NCBI RefSeq assembly: GCF_000313135.1
Contig: NW_004457373.1
Coordinates: forward strand, 133,751 to 164,306
Reading direction: 5' to 3'
DNA length: 30,556 bases
From: Acanthamoeba castellanii str. Neff
Taxonomy: Eukaryota > Discosea > Longamoebia > Acanthamoebidae
Within the stretch, counting starts at the first letter, position 1, and every line of letters starts with the position of its first letter. Below, in pieces: positions 11,232 through 21,000 of this stretch. The notes below the pieces were generated by a model that worked only from the letters and a program-made list of their open reading frames with translations, ran no database searches and was not told where the DNA came from. Made by a program: the position numbers and the translations under genes.

Positions 11232-11726
11232 ATGCACACCCAGCTTTGCCCTGCCCAGACAGCAAGGCACATGGCGGAGAAGGACGCCCTCGAGGTCGAG
11301 AAGGACGCCCTCAAGGTCGAGAAGGACGCCCTCAAGGTCGAGAAGGACGCCCTCAAGGTCGAGAAGGACGCCCTCAAGGTCGAGAAGGACGCCCTCAAGG
11401 TCGAGAAGGACGCCCTCGCAGGTGCAAACGACATCCTCAAGGCCGAGAACAATTTCCTGCTGGCGGCCGACAAGCCCAACCCCCAAGCCCTCCTCTTCCA
11501 GGCCCTCAGCACACTTTCGCAGACCTTAAAGGAGACCACCGACGCCCTCGCGGCCAAGGTGGATGCCCTCGCGGCCAAGGTGGAGGCCGTTCAGGCCGAC
11601 ACGGCCACCCTCAAGGCCGACACCGCCACCATCAAGGCCGACACCGCCACCATCAAGGCCGACACGGCCATCCTAAAGGCCAAGGTGGGCGCCCTCGAAC
11701 TGCGTATTCGGGCTGGGATGGATTGA
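11232..11726 (+). CDS. Heptad-repeat coiled-coil protein
   Basis: Open frame ending TGA 11724-11726, with in-frame ATGs at 11232 and 11271. The first follows a 3'-splice-site-like CAATTTACAG, so the start could instead be an exon junction with the ORF at 10813. Taking 11232 gives 164 residues. The N-terminal half has seven EKDAL-type heptads (EKDALKV) encoded by near-identical 21-bp units. After a spacer (LLFQALSTLSQTLKETT) a second set follows: DALAAKV twice, then four ADTATIK-like heptads. Hydrophobic Ala/Leu/Val spacing of 3-4 predicts one long parallel coiled coil. No catalytic domain, signal peptide or membrane segment. Function unknown; a structural or oligomerising role is inferred only from the coil. 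Confidence 0.6.
   Translation: MHTQLCPAQTARHMAEKDALEVEKDALKVEKDALKVEKDALKVEKDALKVEKDALKVEKDALAGANDILKAENNFLLAADKPNPQALLFQALSTLSQTLKETTDALAAKVDALAAKVEAVQADTATLKADTATIKADTATIKADTAILKAKVGALELRIRAGMD
11279..11419 (+). repeat. Tandem 21-bp coding repeat (EKDALKV heptads)
   Basis: About six and a half head-to-tail copies of a 21-bp unit containing GAGAAGGACGCCCTCAAGGT. The first copy reads GAGGTC instead of AAGGTC and the last diverges into GCAGGT. Each copy encodes exactly one heptad, so copy-number change keeps frame and coiled-coil register. Confidence 0.95.
11594..11690 (+). repeat. Second tandem 21-bp coding repeat (ADTATIK heptads)
   Basis: Four copies of a 21-bp unit containing GCCGACACCGCCACCATCAA, encoding ADTATLK, ADTATIK, ADTATIK and ADTAILK. 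It differs in sequence from the array at 11279 but has the same 21-bp period, so heptads seem to have been amplified twice independently. Confidence 0.9.
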
Positions 11727-11857
11727 TGGAGTCGTCGAGATGCTCCGACCCTGCCTGCAAGGACGAGACTGCTGTGGCTGAGGACAGGTGAAGTGGCTCT
11801 ACAAGGATGTGTGTGTACAGGAGAACAAAGAAGTTGACAATAATAAGTTTCTGAGGC

Positions 11858-12854
11858 TTAGCCGTAGTGGGTGAAGGTGGGCTGCTTCTGCCGCTGTCCG
11901 TTGGGCAGGAAGATCGACTCGTAGACCGTCTTGCTCATCTGCGTGGCGGCGGCGGTCGCTGCTGCGGTCTTGGCCGCCGCCGCCGCAGTCGTGGCGGCCA
12001 CGCGTGGCCTCTTTGCCGCTGCCGCCGTGGCCTTCTCATCGCTCTTCTTGTTGCTCTTCTTGTCTGCCGAGGCCTTGGTCTTGTGACCTTGTTCGGGCTG
12101 CTTCCTCTTGCGTGTGTCATCACCATCGTTGCCCTGCTCCTCCTTCATCTCGGCTGCTCCGTCATCGGCCGCGGCCTTCTCGCGTCGCTTGCTGCTCTTC
12201 TTCGTGTGGGACTTGGCCTTGCGCAGGCTCTGCTGCTGTGCCTTCCACTCGCGCAGCAGCTGCTCGGCGAGCTCGGGCGGCGGGTTGAGCGGCAGCACGT
12301 CGGTCTCGCTCGAGAAGGGCTTGCGGCACTGCAGGCACTCGGCGGAGGGCACCTCACGCAGCGCGCGCTCAGACAGGACGCACCCGCATCCGCGCAGGGC
12401 AGCGAAGCCGCCGTGGCGGCCGTTGGCCTGGATGGCGGTCACTGGGCAGGCAAAGCGCGCGGCGCCCTCGACCTTGCCCCACTCGGGATTCTCAGCCCAG
12501 TTCAGCTCGAGCAGATCCTGCATGGTCCACAGTTAGAATCGAGGTTTGTCATTGATGCGAAATGAAATCTGAGTGAATTTGGATGCAAAGATGTAGGGGC
12601 AAATGCACCTTCATGCCCTTAATGTAGGAGAAGGCAGAGGGAAGAGTCTTGTGCAGGAGGTGCGTAATCACGGCCTCCTTATTGAACAGCTGGCCCTGGG
12701 GGCAGGCGACGATAGGGGGCGTGAGCGGCTCCTTGGAGAGGGCGCACAGAGTCCATTTTACTCGTGTGATCTCGTTCGGATCGGCCCGCTCCTGCTTCTT
12801 CTTGGTCTTCACCAGCTCGCACCGTGTCGGAATCGATCCTCCATCACAACCCAT
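11858..12854 (-). CDS. RTF2: Replication termination factor 2 (RTF2)
   Basis: Nuclear protein of the Rtf2 family, which in fission yeast stabilises replication forks at programmed barriers and in animals is removed from stalled forks. Two exons: 12609-12854 and 11858-12517, with a 91-nt GTGCAT...CAG intron; product 301 residues, against about 306 in human. It starts with the family hallmark MGCDGGSIPTRCELVK. The first RING/U-box-like half reads LCALSKEPLTPPIVACPQGQ. The second Cys/His cluster comprises FACPVTAIQANGRH, LRGCGCVLSERALREV and CLQCRKPF. Residues about 175-285 are Lys/Ala-rich, disordered and NLS-like (KKSSKRREK, KKSNKKSDEK). It ends close to the convergent coiled-coil gene and is followed on the same strand by the Nudix gene. 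Identification rests on motif order and length. Confidence 0.95.
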
Positions 12855-13035
12855 CTCTCTTGCTGTTCTTGATTGATCAAATCTACATTTTTTTCGGACT
12901 GCTTTTCTCTTTATGCCTTTTTCTCGCACTTTTTCCATCTTTTTCGTGCTTAGCTATTTCCCAGTTTGCCAACACGGGGCAGTTCGCCAAGACGAAGAAG
13001 AGAGACGCACACGTACAGGCACGAGCGCACACGTC
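12855..13035 (-). promoter_or_regulatory. Tandem intergenic region upstream of RTF2
   Basis: Region of 181 bp between the Nudix stop codon and the RTF2 start. On the coding strand it is A-rich (plus strand TTTTT and CTTTTT tracts at 12887-12960). It must hold the Nudix 3' end and the RTF2 promoter. No named element seen. Confidence 0.35.
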
Positions 13036-14081
13036 TTACTTGGCGCTGAAGAGATGGGCACTGCGCAGAGTCTGCGCGATGAGCCAGATCTTGCCGTCGA
13101 TGCCCTCCCCCGACGCTTGCCTCTCTGCACGCCCGTTCACGACGATGAACGAACGAAAGAACGAAAGAAAGAATGAAGAGTTGGTCGTTACCGAGTAGGA
13201 ACGGGATGAGGCCGTCGACCGGCGCCAGCACCACCTCGGTGAACTCACCGCTGTCGTTTTGCAGCGGCGGGTTGTCGTTCTCTGGCAAGTCTCCGTTCAC
13301 CACGGCCTGCACGACCGCACTCGTCGTGCTCGCGACCGCCATACCAAACTATTGCGTGTGTGTCGTGTCGTGTCGTGTCGCGTTGCGCGTTAGAAAACGA
13401 GAGTTTGCATCGCTTGTCACGAAGTGATGGTGATGATGGGGGCAGGGCGGGGCGTGCATACAATGAGCGAAGGGCTGACGTCGATGATCTCGGCCGTGTA
13501 GCCGGTCTCCTCCTTCAGCTCCCTCACCGCCGTGACTTCGGGCGCCTCGCCCGAGTCGCACAGCCCCGCCGGCAGCTCCAGGCAGTACATCGCTGCAGCC
13601 GCGGCCTTCAGGCCTCAGCGCGATACACCCAACAGAAGCGCAAGACTAAAGGTTGATGATGTGTACCCGTAGGAGGTCGGAACTGGCGGACGAGAATGAG
13701 CTGGGTCGGGTGGCCCGTCTTCTTCAGCGTCGCGATCACCTCAACGGCTGCACACCACCGCAAGGCCGCAGTCAGGCCTCTCCCTCTCTCTCTCTCTCTC
13801 CTGGTGACCAACTGATGGGGTGTGGGGGAGGGGTGGACCATCGACGGGGGCTTTGCGGTGGTTGGTCCGCTCGAGCGACTCCCACACGTGGCCCTTGCCC
13901 AGCGGGTCCACCTTTTGGGGGGGCAAGCACAGATTAGAGCGGGGGGGGCATGTAGAAGTCAGGAGAAGGACTGTACCCAGTGGACCTCCTTCATCTTCAG
14001 CCACTTGCCCTGCCATACGAGGTCCTCCTTGGCGACGTAGCACTTTGCGCTGCTCTTCTGCTGCGCTTGTGTGTCCTCCAT
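13036..14081 (-). CDS. NUDT5-like ADP-sugar pyrophosphatase (Nudix hydrolase)
   Basis: Predicted to hydrolyse ADP-ribose or related nucleoside diphosphate sugars to AMP plus sugar phosphate, using Mg. Six exons: 13977-14081, 13839-13911, 13667-13747, 13462-13592, 13192-13348, 13036-13124; phases agree, product 211 residues (human NUDT5 is 219). The N-terminal region has WESLERTNHRK and LILVRQFRPPTG, typical of the ADP-sugar group. The Nudix box is complete at residues 96-118: G96, E102, R110-E111-L112, E114-E115 and G117. The pre-box CLELPAGL matches the usual EFPAGLI. Then GEFTEVVLAPVDGL and a final helix GKIWLIAQTLRSAH correspond to the NUDT5 C-terminal half. The substrate is inferred from subfamily resemblance; all Nudix-box metal ligands are present. 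Confidence 0.9.
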
Positions 14082-14280
14082 TTTTTACGATTTGCTGCTA
14101 ATCCCTTCTTCTGGAGGAAAGGCCGCATCCTTCAGTGAACAAGAAGAGGAAGAGGAAGGCGAAGACGTGGCCAAACACAAGAGCATGTTTGGGCAAAGTA
14201 GAGCTGAGTGTGTAGAACAAACACATTTAACGACCGTCGAGGTTTCACCCGAGTGAGGGCGTGCGGGGCTCTCGTGGCCT
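14082..14280 (-). promoter_or_regulatory. Tandem intergenic region upstream of the Nudix gene
   Basis: Region of 199 bp between the MTHFR-like stop codon and the Nudix start codon, both on the minus strand. The plus strand has a purine tract (GAAGAGGAAGAGGAAGG) at about 14140-14160. No other element recognised. Confidence 0.35.
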
Positions 14281-15692
14281 TCAGGACGAGCGCAGCTTCC
14301 TGGAGAAGAAGGAGGCCATCTCCTGCTGCAGAACCTTGAACAGCTTCAGCGACCCATTGAACTCGTCCGAGTACTTGCTCACTATAGTAGAGAGTGATGA
14401 TGAGGGCGTCAGACACGATGACACGATGCCGAACATGAGAGAGACTTCGTTTCTTACCCGTTTCGACGGTGATGCCAATGGGGACGCTGATGTGGTAAAA
14501 CTCGATGGCGTACAGGATCCTCTTCAGGTTCTCCTTGCAGATGTCCACCGACTCGTTGATGGCAGCCTCTCTCGTCTTCCTCGAGAGGACTCTCTTTTCT
14601 GTGATGTGCATGACATCAGCAACGTACGCACACAACACCACAACAAGAGCTTCGAAGCTCGGGCTTACCGGTGCCAAGGGGGATCTCCACGCCGAGCCAC
14701 TTGAGGAAGGTGCACGTGTCGGCCCTGCCGAAGGGAGCGAACGTGAAGATGAGGCGCGCGGGCTTGACTCCTCTCTCCTTGCAGAGCTCGTCATAATCGC
14801 GCAGCAGCCAAATCGCCACGTCGACGTTGTACACCACCTGCGACGCTGCAGCGGCGGGCGCGGGAAAACAGCAACGAAGTGAGAAGAAAAAGAACGAAAG
14901 CGAAAGCGAACGACGCGCTGTTAGCGAAGGAGTGTGGGTGCGGTACTGAAGAAGGAAATGCCAGACTCGGTCTTCTGGAATAGCCTTTCGTGTTCGTCTT
15001 GCTTGTCCCTGTGACGCTCGGGAAGCACGATTCCACCAGCGACGAAGTTGTAGGGATGATCACGCAACACCTCCGCAGCCTCCGTCACATTGTAACCCGG
15101 GTACTGCATGTTCGAGGTGCTGTTGTTCGTACGGAAAACACCACAAACCCGGTTAGACGTGAGACGGCCGAAGAAGGTTATGAACGAATAGAGAGGGACC
15201 AAATGGGAGATGGGGTTCTGACCTGCCGCCGACGAGTACGAGGGCCTTGGCGTTGTACTCGTCCCAGGTCTCGTTGAGCCACTGGTCGAAGTTGTCCTTG
15301 GCGTGGTAGGCGACGGTGCGGTAGACGATGCTCTCGACGTGCGCCAACTCGTTGAGCATCTTGGCGAAGAGGCGAGGCGGGTGCGTGGTGGAGAAGGCGA
15401 AGGGTCGTTCGTTGCCGTCGCGACCCTCCTCCTCCTGAATCTCGTAGACGATGACGCCGTCGGGCCGCAGCTTCTTGATGGTGCCGGCAAGCTTCTCGGC
15501 GTACTGCTGGACCTTGTCCATGGTCATGATGCTACGCGGCGGAACGGTGCCAAAGAGGCACACGCCTCTCCTACTGCCATCGGCGAGCTTCGCCGGCAGA
15601 TCGATGTCGGCGGTCTTGCGGAAGAGATTGGTCGAGGGCGATTGCAGGTCCTCTTCGATGCTAATTTCCTGGTCGGTGTCGAGATACCACAT
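14281..15692 (-). CDS. Methylenetetrahydrofolate reductase-like FAD-linked oxidoreductase
   Basis: TIM-barrel flavoprotein of the MTHFR superfamily. Five exons: 15223-15692, 14947-15119, 14669-14845, 14458-14598, 14281-14381; phases agree, product 353 residues. It is a catalytic-domain-only form lacking the C-terminal SAM-binding regulatory half of eukaryotic MTHFR. Supporting segments: FGTVPPRSIMTMDKV and ADGVIVYEIQ-like residues (RPDGVIVYEIQEEE) near the start; ALVLVGGSTSNMQYPGYNVT across the first junction; NFVAGGIVLPERH; ISFFTSQVVYNVDVAIWLL across the third exon junction, matching the FFITQ-x-x-F/YDV strand of MTHFR; then LIFTFAPFGRADTCTFLKWL and EIPLG. Whether it reduces methylene-THF is not shown; many such standalone relatives are uncharacterised. 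The ATG chosen begins MWYLDTDQEI; an upstream exon cannot be excluded. Confidence 0.85.
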
Positions 15693-16367
15693 GATGATAA
15701 CGAAAGAGAGTAAATCACGAAATTTACCGAGATGGGCTGGCCGATTTCAACGATTTGTGTTTGATCTTGAACGGGGGTGAGAGCCTCAGAGAGCCTATTT
15801 GAAAATCACGCGAGGAAGAGAGCCTTCCGTCGACGGTGCTGTTCGGATGGTCGCGCTACGCGGTGGAGGCGTAAACGGGGCTGGTCTGTGTCGAAACAAG
15901 AGAGTAAAGAAAACGCAAACGCAGGCAAGGTGTGGTTTTTATCCTGCTCCACCCTCATTCCCAGTAAATTCCCCATTTGCTAAATGCACTCTTTCTCAGG
16001 GTTCGGCCCGGTGCGTTGATTTGGGACTTGCAACTTGGCCTTGACGTCATTGGCACAACACGACACAATGACCTTGTTGCAGAGCTGTTAGTGCTCGGAG
16101 CAGCGAGTGTCATCTCCTCACCGCAGCGATGCCACGTCCACACTGCTTCCTCTGGAGAAAACCCATTTTTCTTGAGTTTCCAGAGTGTCCTGCGCGCCCG
16201 GAGGAATGCTAAATGAATGCTGCTCCGACTACCTGCTCAACTGGTGATCCCTCGTTGACGCTGTACCGTGCCCCTCGCCCTTCAAATTTTCGTCCTGTTT
16301 AATTGAGGAATCAATCAATTTAATTAAATGTGAATAACATTCATCCATCGCCAGAACGTCGGCGCGG
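15693..16367. promoter_or_regulatory. Divergent promoter region, MTHFR-like / Sel1 gene
   Basis: Region of 675 bp without a supportable gene. It contains a perfect CRE-type palindrome TGACGTCA at 16042-16049 and an AT-rich stretch at about 16296-16335 (AATTGAGGAATCAATCAATT and TTAATTAAATG) roughly 40-70 bp ahead of the Sel1 ATG. A CGCCAG at about 16349-16354 could be a 5' UTR acceptor. Motif matches are by eye; no binding is demonstrated. Confidence 0.4.
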
Positions 16368-17969
16368 ATGGATGGGCTCACCTTTGCAGAAGACCACGAC
16401 CCACTGCCAGGCCAGGGCGAAAAAATGGATGTCGGCGAAACCGAGGTGGCCAAGCGGTGCCGCGCGGCCGCGGCGCAGGGCCACGCCAGCGCGCAGCACC
16501 AGCTGGGCGGTATGCTCGAGGCCGGCAGCGAGGGCGTCGCACAGAGCTGGCCCGAAGCGGCCGCCTGGTACCGTCGGGCCGCCGACCAGGGCCACGCCGC
16601 GGCCCAGTACCGGCTGGCGCGGCTCTACTGGTACGGCCGGAGCGGCGAGGAGGCCCGGGAGACCCGCAAGAAGGCGGTCGAGTGGTACCGTCGGGCCGCC
16701 GACCAGGGTGACAGCGAGGCCCAGTACCTGATGAGCCGCTGGTGCCATACCAACACCGTGCAGGGCCGCCGCGAGGGCCTGGCCTGGCTGCGCCGAGCCG
16801 CCGGCCCTGGCGGTAACCACCCGATCGCCCGACGCAACCTGCCGGAGACCCTCATCGAGTGCGCCGGTGACGAGTGGGCCTCCGGCGCGCTGGCGACCGC
16901 GGCCGACATGCTCCGCGAGGCCTTCGAGCTGGGCGAGACCTGCAACGCGCCGTACCTCCTGGGCCGCCTCTACGACGACGAAGAGGGCGGCCTGGGCGAC
17001 GCGGAGCTGGCGGCATCGTGGTACGCGCGGGCGGTGGACCACCCGCACGCGCGGTTCATGCTGGGTCGCCTCTACGACGAGGGCCGCGGGGTGGCGCAGG
17101 ATCCGGCTGAGGCGGTCCGACTGTACCGACTGGCCGACGGCCCCGAGGCGCTGCTACGACTGGGCCGCCTGTTGGAGGAGGGCCGGGCCGGCGTGGCCGG
17201 CGATCACCTCGGCGAAGCGGCCGCACTGTACGCCCGGGCGGCCGACCACTGGGGCAGCGACGAGGCCCGGTGGCGGCTCGGCCGGCTCTACGCGACCGGT
17301 CGCGGCGTGGCCCGGGACGAGCGGCGGGCGGTGGCCGAGTTCGCCCGGGCGGCCGAGTTTGGATGCGGCGAGGCGCGGTTCGACCTGGGGCTCATGCACG
17401 CCGAAGGCCGCGGCACCGACGCCGACGACCGGCTCGCGCTCGACTGGTTCCGTCGGGCCGCGTCCAAGGGCCACGCCCGGGCGCAGTACAACGTGGGTCT
17501 CATGTACGAGAAGGGCCGCGCAGGCCTGGCCGGCGACCGGGAAGAGGCCATGCGCAGGTACGCCGCAGCCGCCGCCAGCGGCCATGCCGCTGCGCAGTCG
17601 CGCCTCAGTCGACTCTTCGCCGCCGCCGCCGCCGCCGAAACGAAGACGAAGCAGATGCCGACCGCAGCTGCGGCACTGTGGGAGAAGGCGGAGCAGGGCG
17701 ATGCCCGGGCGCAGTACCGGGTGGGGCGGCTGTGCGAGCGGGGCGGCGACGGGGAGGCACAGAGCGACGCGCGGGCGGCTGAGTGGTTCGGGCGAAGCGC
17801 CGCGGGAGGCTATGCCAAGGCGCAGCTCGCGCTCGGGCGCATGCACGAGTACGGCCGATGCGGGGTGGAGCGGAGCGAGGCGAAGGCACTCGAGTGGTAC
17901 CGGAGGGCGGCTGACCAGGGCCAGGCCAGGGCGCAGGAGATTCTTGCCCTGTGGTCAGCCAACCCATAA
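16368..17969 (+). CDS. Sel1-like repeat protein, single exon
   Basis: Intronless ORF of 533 residues composed almost wholly of Sel1-like (TPR-related) repeats. About 13 units of 33-40 residues are visible, with the pattern A-x-A-Q-x-x-L-G-x-L/M-Y-x-x-G-R-G-x(6-9)-A-x-x-W-Y-R-R-A-A-x-x-G. Clear examples are HAAAQYRLARLYWYGR, PHARFMLGRLYDEGRGVAQD, HARAQYNVGLMYEKGR and YAKAQLALGRMHEYGR. Unit 11 is distorted by an Ala run (FAAAAAAE) and by a KTKQMP insert. No signal peptide or membrane segment, so cytosolic or nuclear; such solenoids scaffold protein complexes, but the partner cannot be told. ATG 16368 is the first in frame; MDVGETEVAKR at 16425 is an alternative. GC content is high, even for this region, and the lack of introns contrasts with nearly all neighbours. 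Confidence 0.9.
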   Translation: MDGLTFAEDHDPLPGQGEKMDVGETEVAKRCRAAAAQGHASAQHQLGGMLEAGSEGVAQSWPEAAAWYRRAADQGHAAAQYRLARLYWYGRSGEEARETRKKAVEWYRRAADQGDSEAQYLMSRWCHTNTVQGRREGLAWLRRAAGPGGNHPIARRNLPETLIECAGDEWASGALATAADMLREAFELGETCNAPYLLGRLYDDEEGGLGDAELAASWYARAVDHPHARFMLGRLYDEGRGVAQDPAEAVRLYRLADGPEALLRLGRLLEEGRAGVAGDHLGEAAALYARAADHWGSDEARWRLGRLYATGRGVARDERRAVAEFARAAEFGCGEARFDLGLMHAEGRGTDADDRLALDWFRRAASKGHARAQYNVGLMYEKGRAGLAGDREEAMRRYAAAAASGHAAAQSRLSRLFAAAAAAETKTKQMPTAAAALWEKAEQGDARAQYRVGRLCERGGDGEAQSDARAAEWFGRSAAGGYAKAQLALGRMHEYGRCGVERSEAKALEWYRRAADQGQARAQEILALWSANP

Positions 17970-18057
17970 TATTATTTATCTCTAATATTATTTATTTGTT
18001 TTTATTTATTTATAAAATAACTTTTGCTCGTACGCGCTTGTGTGTAGCACCAAGGCT
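17970..18057. other. Convergent spacer, AT-rich
   Basis: Region of 88 bp between the Sel1 stop (+) and the kinase stop (-), made largely of ATTTATTT-type repeats. It probably supplies the 3' UTR and polyadenylation signals of both genes. Confidence 0.6.
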
Positions 18058-21000
18058 TCAACCGTCGCTGAGCTTCTCGTTGATGGATTCGAGGATGGAC
18101 TCGAGGAAGGTGGGCGGGATCGCGTCCTTGTCTTCCTTCTTCTTCTTGATCTCCCGTTCGGACACGTAGGAGAACTCGGCAAAGAGCCGCTCGTCCATCG
18201 ACTCGGTCAGACCGTCGCTGCGCCCACACCAACCCCAGCCAGGCAGAGACACGTCAGGTTTTTCCCCCCTTTCGCAGCGAGTTCAAGAAGCGGCAGGTTG
18301 GGTACCCATCGATGGCCGAAAAGTCGAAGCTGTCGATGGCAGGCCGCTCCATGAACTCCTTGTCGACATTGCTTGTGTCCTCCTCTCCTTTCTGTGTGCG
18401 TGTGCGGTCGTGCGTGTGCGTGTGCGCAGGTCAGTGAGCATGGCATGTCGGTGGACGGCACGCGGGGAGCGATGAGCGTCGTACGACGTGGGGGATGATG
18501 GGCGGTTTGATCTTCTTGGCCGCCAGCTTGTCCCAGTCGATCGATTGGAAGAAGGGATGCTTCCGCACGCCTGGGGCAAATGATGGCCAATTATTTACGC
18601 CTCACGCTCAAGACGAAGAAGTACGAAGAACGAAAAACGACAAACAACGAACAGCAAAGAACGAAGAACAGAGGCTGTTTGGCGCAGTACGTACCCTTGC
18701 CGTTTAATCGCTTCCGCGGGTCCTTCTCGAGGAGCTGGAGAAGAAGGGGAAAACCATCAATTATGGATTGGTACATCAGGGTGAGCTCATCGTCGCGCGT
18801 ACCTGGTTCATGATGGCCTTGGCGCTGGCAGGAATGTAGTTGGGGTAGTACGGGGTCTCGTTGAGAATGCGCTGTGTGGAGCGATAATGTCAACCATTAG
18901 GATCAATAAAACTGATGTTTCATGTGGGACACACAGACAAAGCCACAAAGGCCTCGTACCTGATACATCTGGCTCTGGTTACGGCAGGCAAACGGAGGCT
19001 GTTGACACGACACGCACGACACACGCAACACACGAGGAGCGTCAGATGAATGCGTTGAAGCCTGAACAGCACAGCACACTGGGTAGTTCTAGTACCTGGC
19101 TCGTGAACATCTCGTACATGATGGTGCCCAGCGACCACCAGTCGATCTCGTAGGAGTAGGACGTGCCCTTGATCACCTCCGGTGCGAGGTACTCGGGCGT
19201 GCCGCAAAACGTGGTCGTCTTGCCCTTCGTCGCCTGCAGGCCGGCCTTCGACAGCCCAAAGTCCGTCAATCTTATGTGCCCTGTCGACTCGAGCAAGACG
19301 TTCTCAGGCTTGAGATTGATGGTCATAGCGCCGAAGGGGAAGAAGAAGGTGATCAGATTGATTGCACAGACAACCCCGATAATAAGTAAGTAAATAAATA
19401 ATAGTGCGTGGTTACGTGCGAGTACCTTGAGGTCGCGGTAGATGATGCCCAGCGAATGGAGATGCTCCAGCGCGAGCGTGATCTCGGCGGCGTAGAATCG
19501 CACCTGACGTCGGGGCAGGGTGAAGAAAAAATCGTGTCAGCCAGCACTCGAGCACTCACCAGAAATAACCGTGCGTGGCTGTGTGTGTTTGTTGGTCGTC
19601 GACCACAGGCTCTGAGGGTACCTTGTCTTCATCGAATCGCCGTTCCTTCTTGAGGTGGAAAAACAGCTCACCGCCGTTGACATAGTCTGCACGCGCGGAC
19701 GATCAGCTAACTTTATGACCAGAGAAGCGCGGGCTGCAGGAGGGAGGTACCAAGGACGAAGTAGATTTTCTTTTCTGTCTGGAAGGCGAACTTGAGGTTC
19801 ACCAGGAAGGGGTGGTTGTTGTTGATCAGGATGTTCTTCTCTGTCCGAGTGTGCTCCACCTCTGTTACGTTCATCCCATTTCCCAAGATTAGTAATAATA
19901 TTCATAATGATAATAAAAAATGCATAAATAATAGAATACTCTCGAACAAAACAAAGCAGCGCACCTCCTTCATCCACGAGTTTCTTCTTCTTGAGCACCT
20001 TCATGGCGTAGACTTGGCCGGTGTCCTTCTTCCGCACTTGGAACACCTGTGTGTTGATTGAAAATCAAAGGCAACCCACAAACCAACAAACAAACAAACA
20101 AAAATAGAAGTAAGAGTGGGATGAGACGGCTGCAGCAGAAGATGAAGAGGAAAGGCGAGGCGGAGACACACGCGGCACCTTTCCAAAACTGCCTTCGCCG
20201 ACGAGGTGCAAGATCTCGAAGTCGGACAGAGACACCTGCTTCTGTGTGGGCGAGGCGTGCACAATAGGAGCACGACGACCATTGAGCCAGCGCGACATTA
20301 CTGCGTATACAAATAATAATAATAATGTGCTTATGGGCAGGGTCGTGCGTGTACGTACGATCTGGGTTTCGTAGAGGATCTGGAGGTGGAGCTGACCGCA
20401 CACGAACTCATCGGCACGCCGCCTCTTCAGTGTATACCATCGTCTCAACTCCACGCCGGGTTCGAGCTCGGCCAACTGTATATCAACCTGGCCGCTGTGT
20501 TGCGTTGCGTTGCGTTGCGTTGCGTTGCGTTGCGTTGCGTTGCGTTGCGTTGCGTTGCGTTGCGTTGCGTTGAGGGTGAGATGGCACGATTCATGAAGCG
20601 AGATCGGGAGCGAGTACAGAAAGTCGTCGGGCGTGAAGGTGTCCTTGTCCCACATCTCGATGTGGATGACGCCCGATGGCGAATTCAGCACACTACCGAC
20701 CCAAGGCGAGCAGAAGACGAGTCCGACGGAAGAGTCAGGCGGGAATGCACACAAGCGCCCAAATGCAACGCAACGAACAGAAGTGTGAACGTACAAGCTG
20801 AATTCTTGGTTCCACACGGGGTCCTTACGGTTGGCCAGCATGTGTGTGGTGTGGTCGTGTATGTAAGGAAAAATGTACAAGAATAATTCATAAAAAGGGA
20901 AGAAGGCGAAGAAGTAAAACGCACCAATGATTTCCGCTTGACCTTGGTCTTTGCCTTGCAGCTGTCGACGTGGATGATGCAGTAAGGGTCCTGGTGGTTC

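Noticed and set aside
11279..11419. CRISPR-like array
   Set aside because: Units are directly adjacent with no spacers, and they encode heptads in frame; it is a coding tandem repeat in a eukaryotic gene.
16341..17048. Minus-strand ORFs in the Sel1 gene
   Set aside because: Antisense shadows of a GC-rich repeat gene, with no domain and no splice context.
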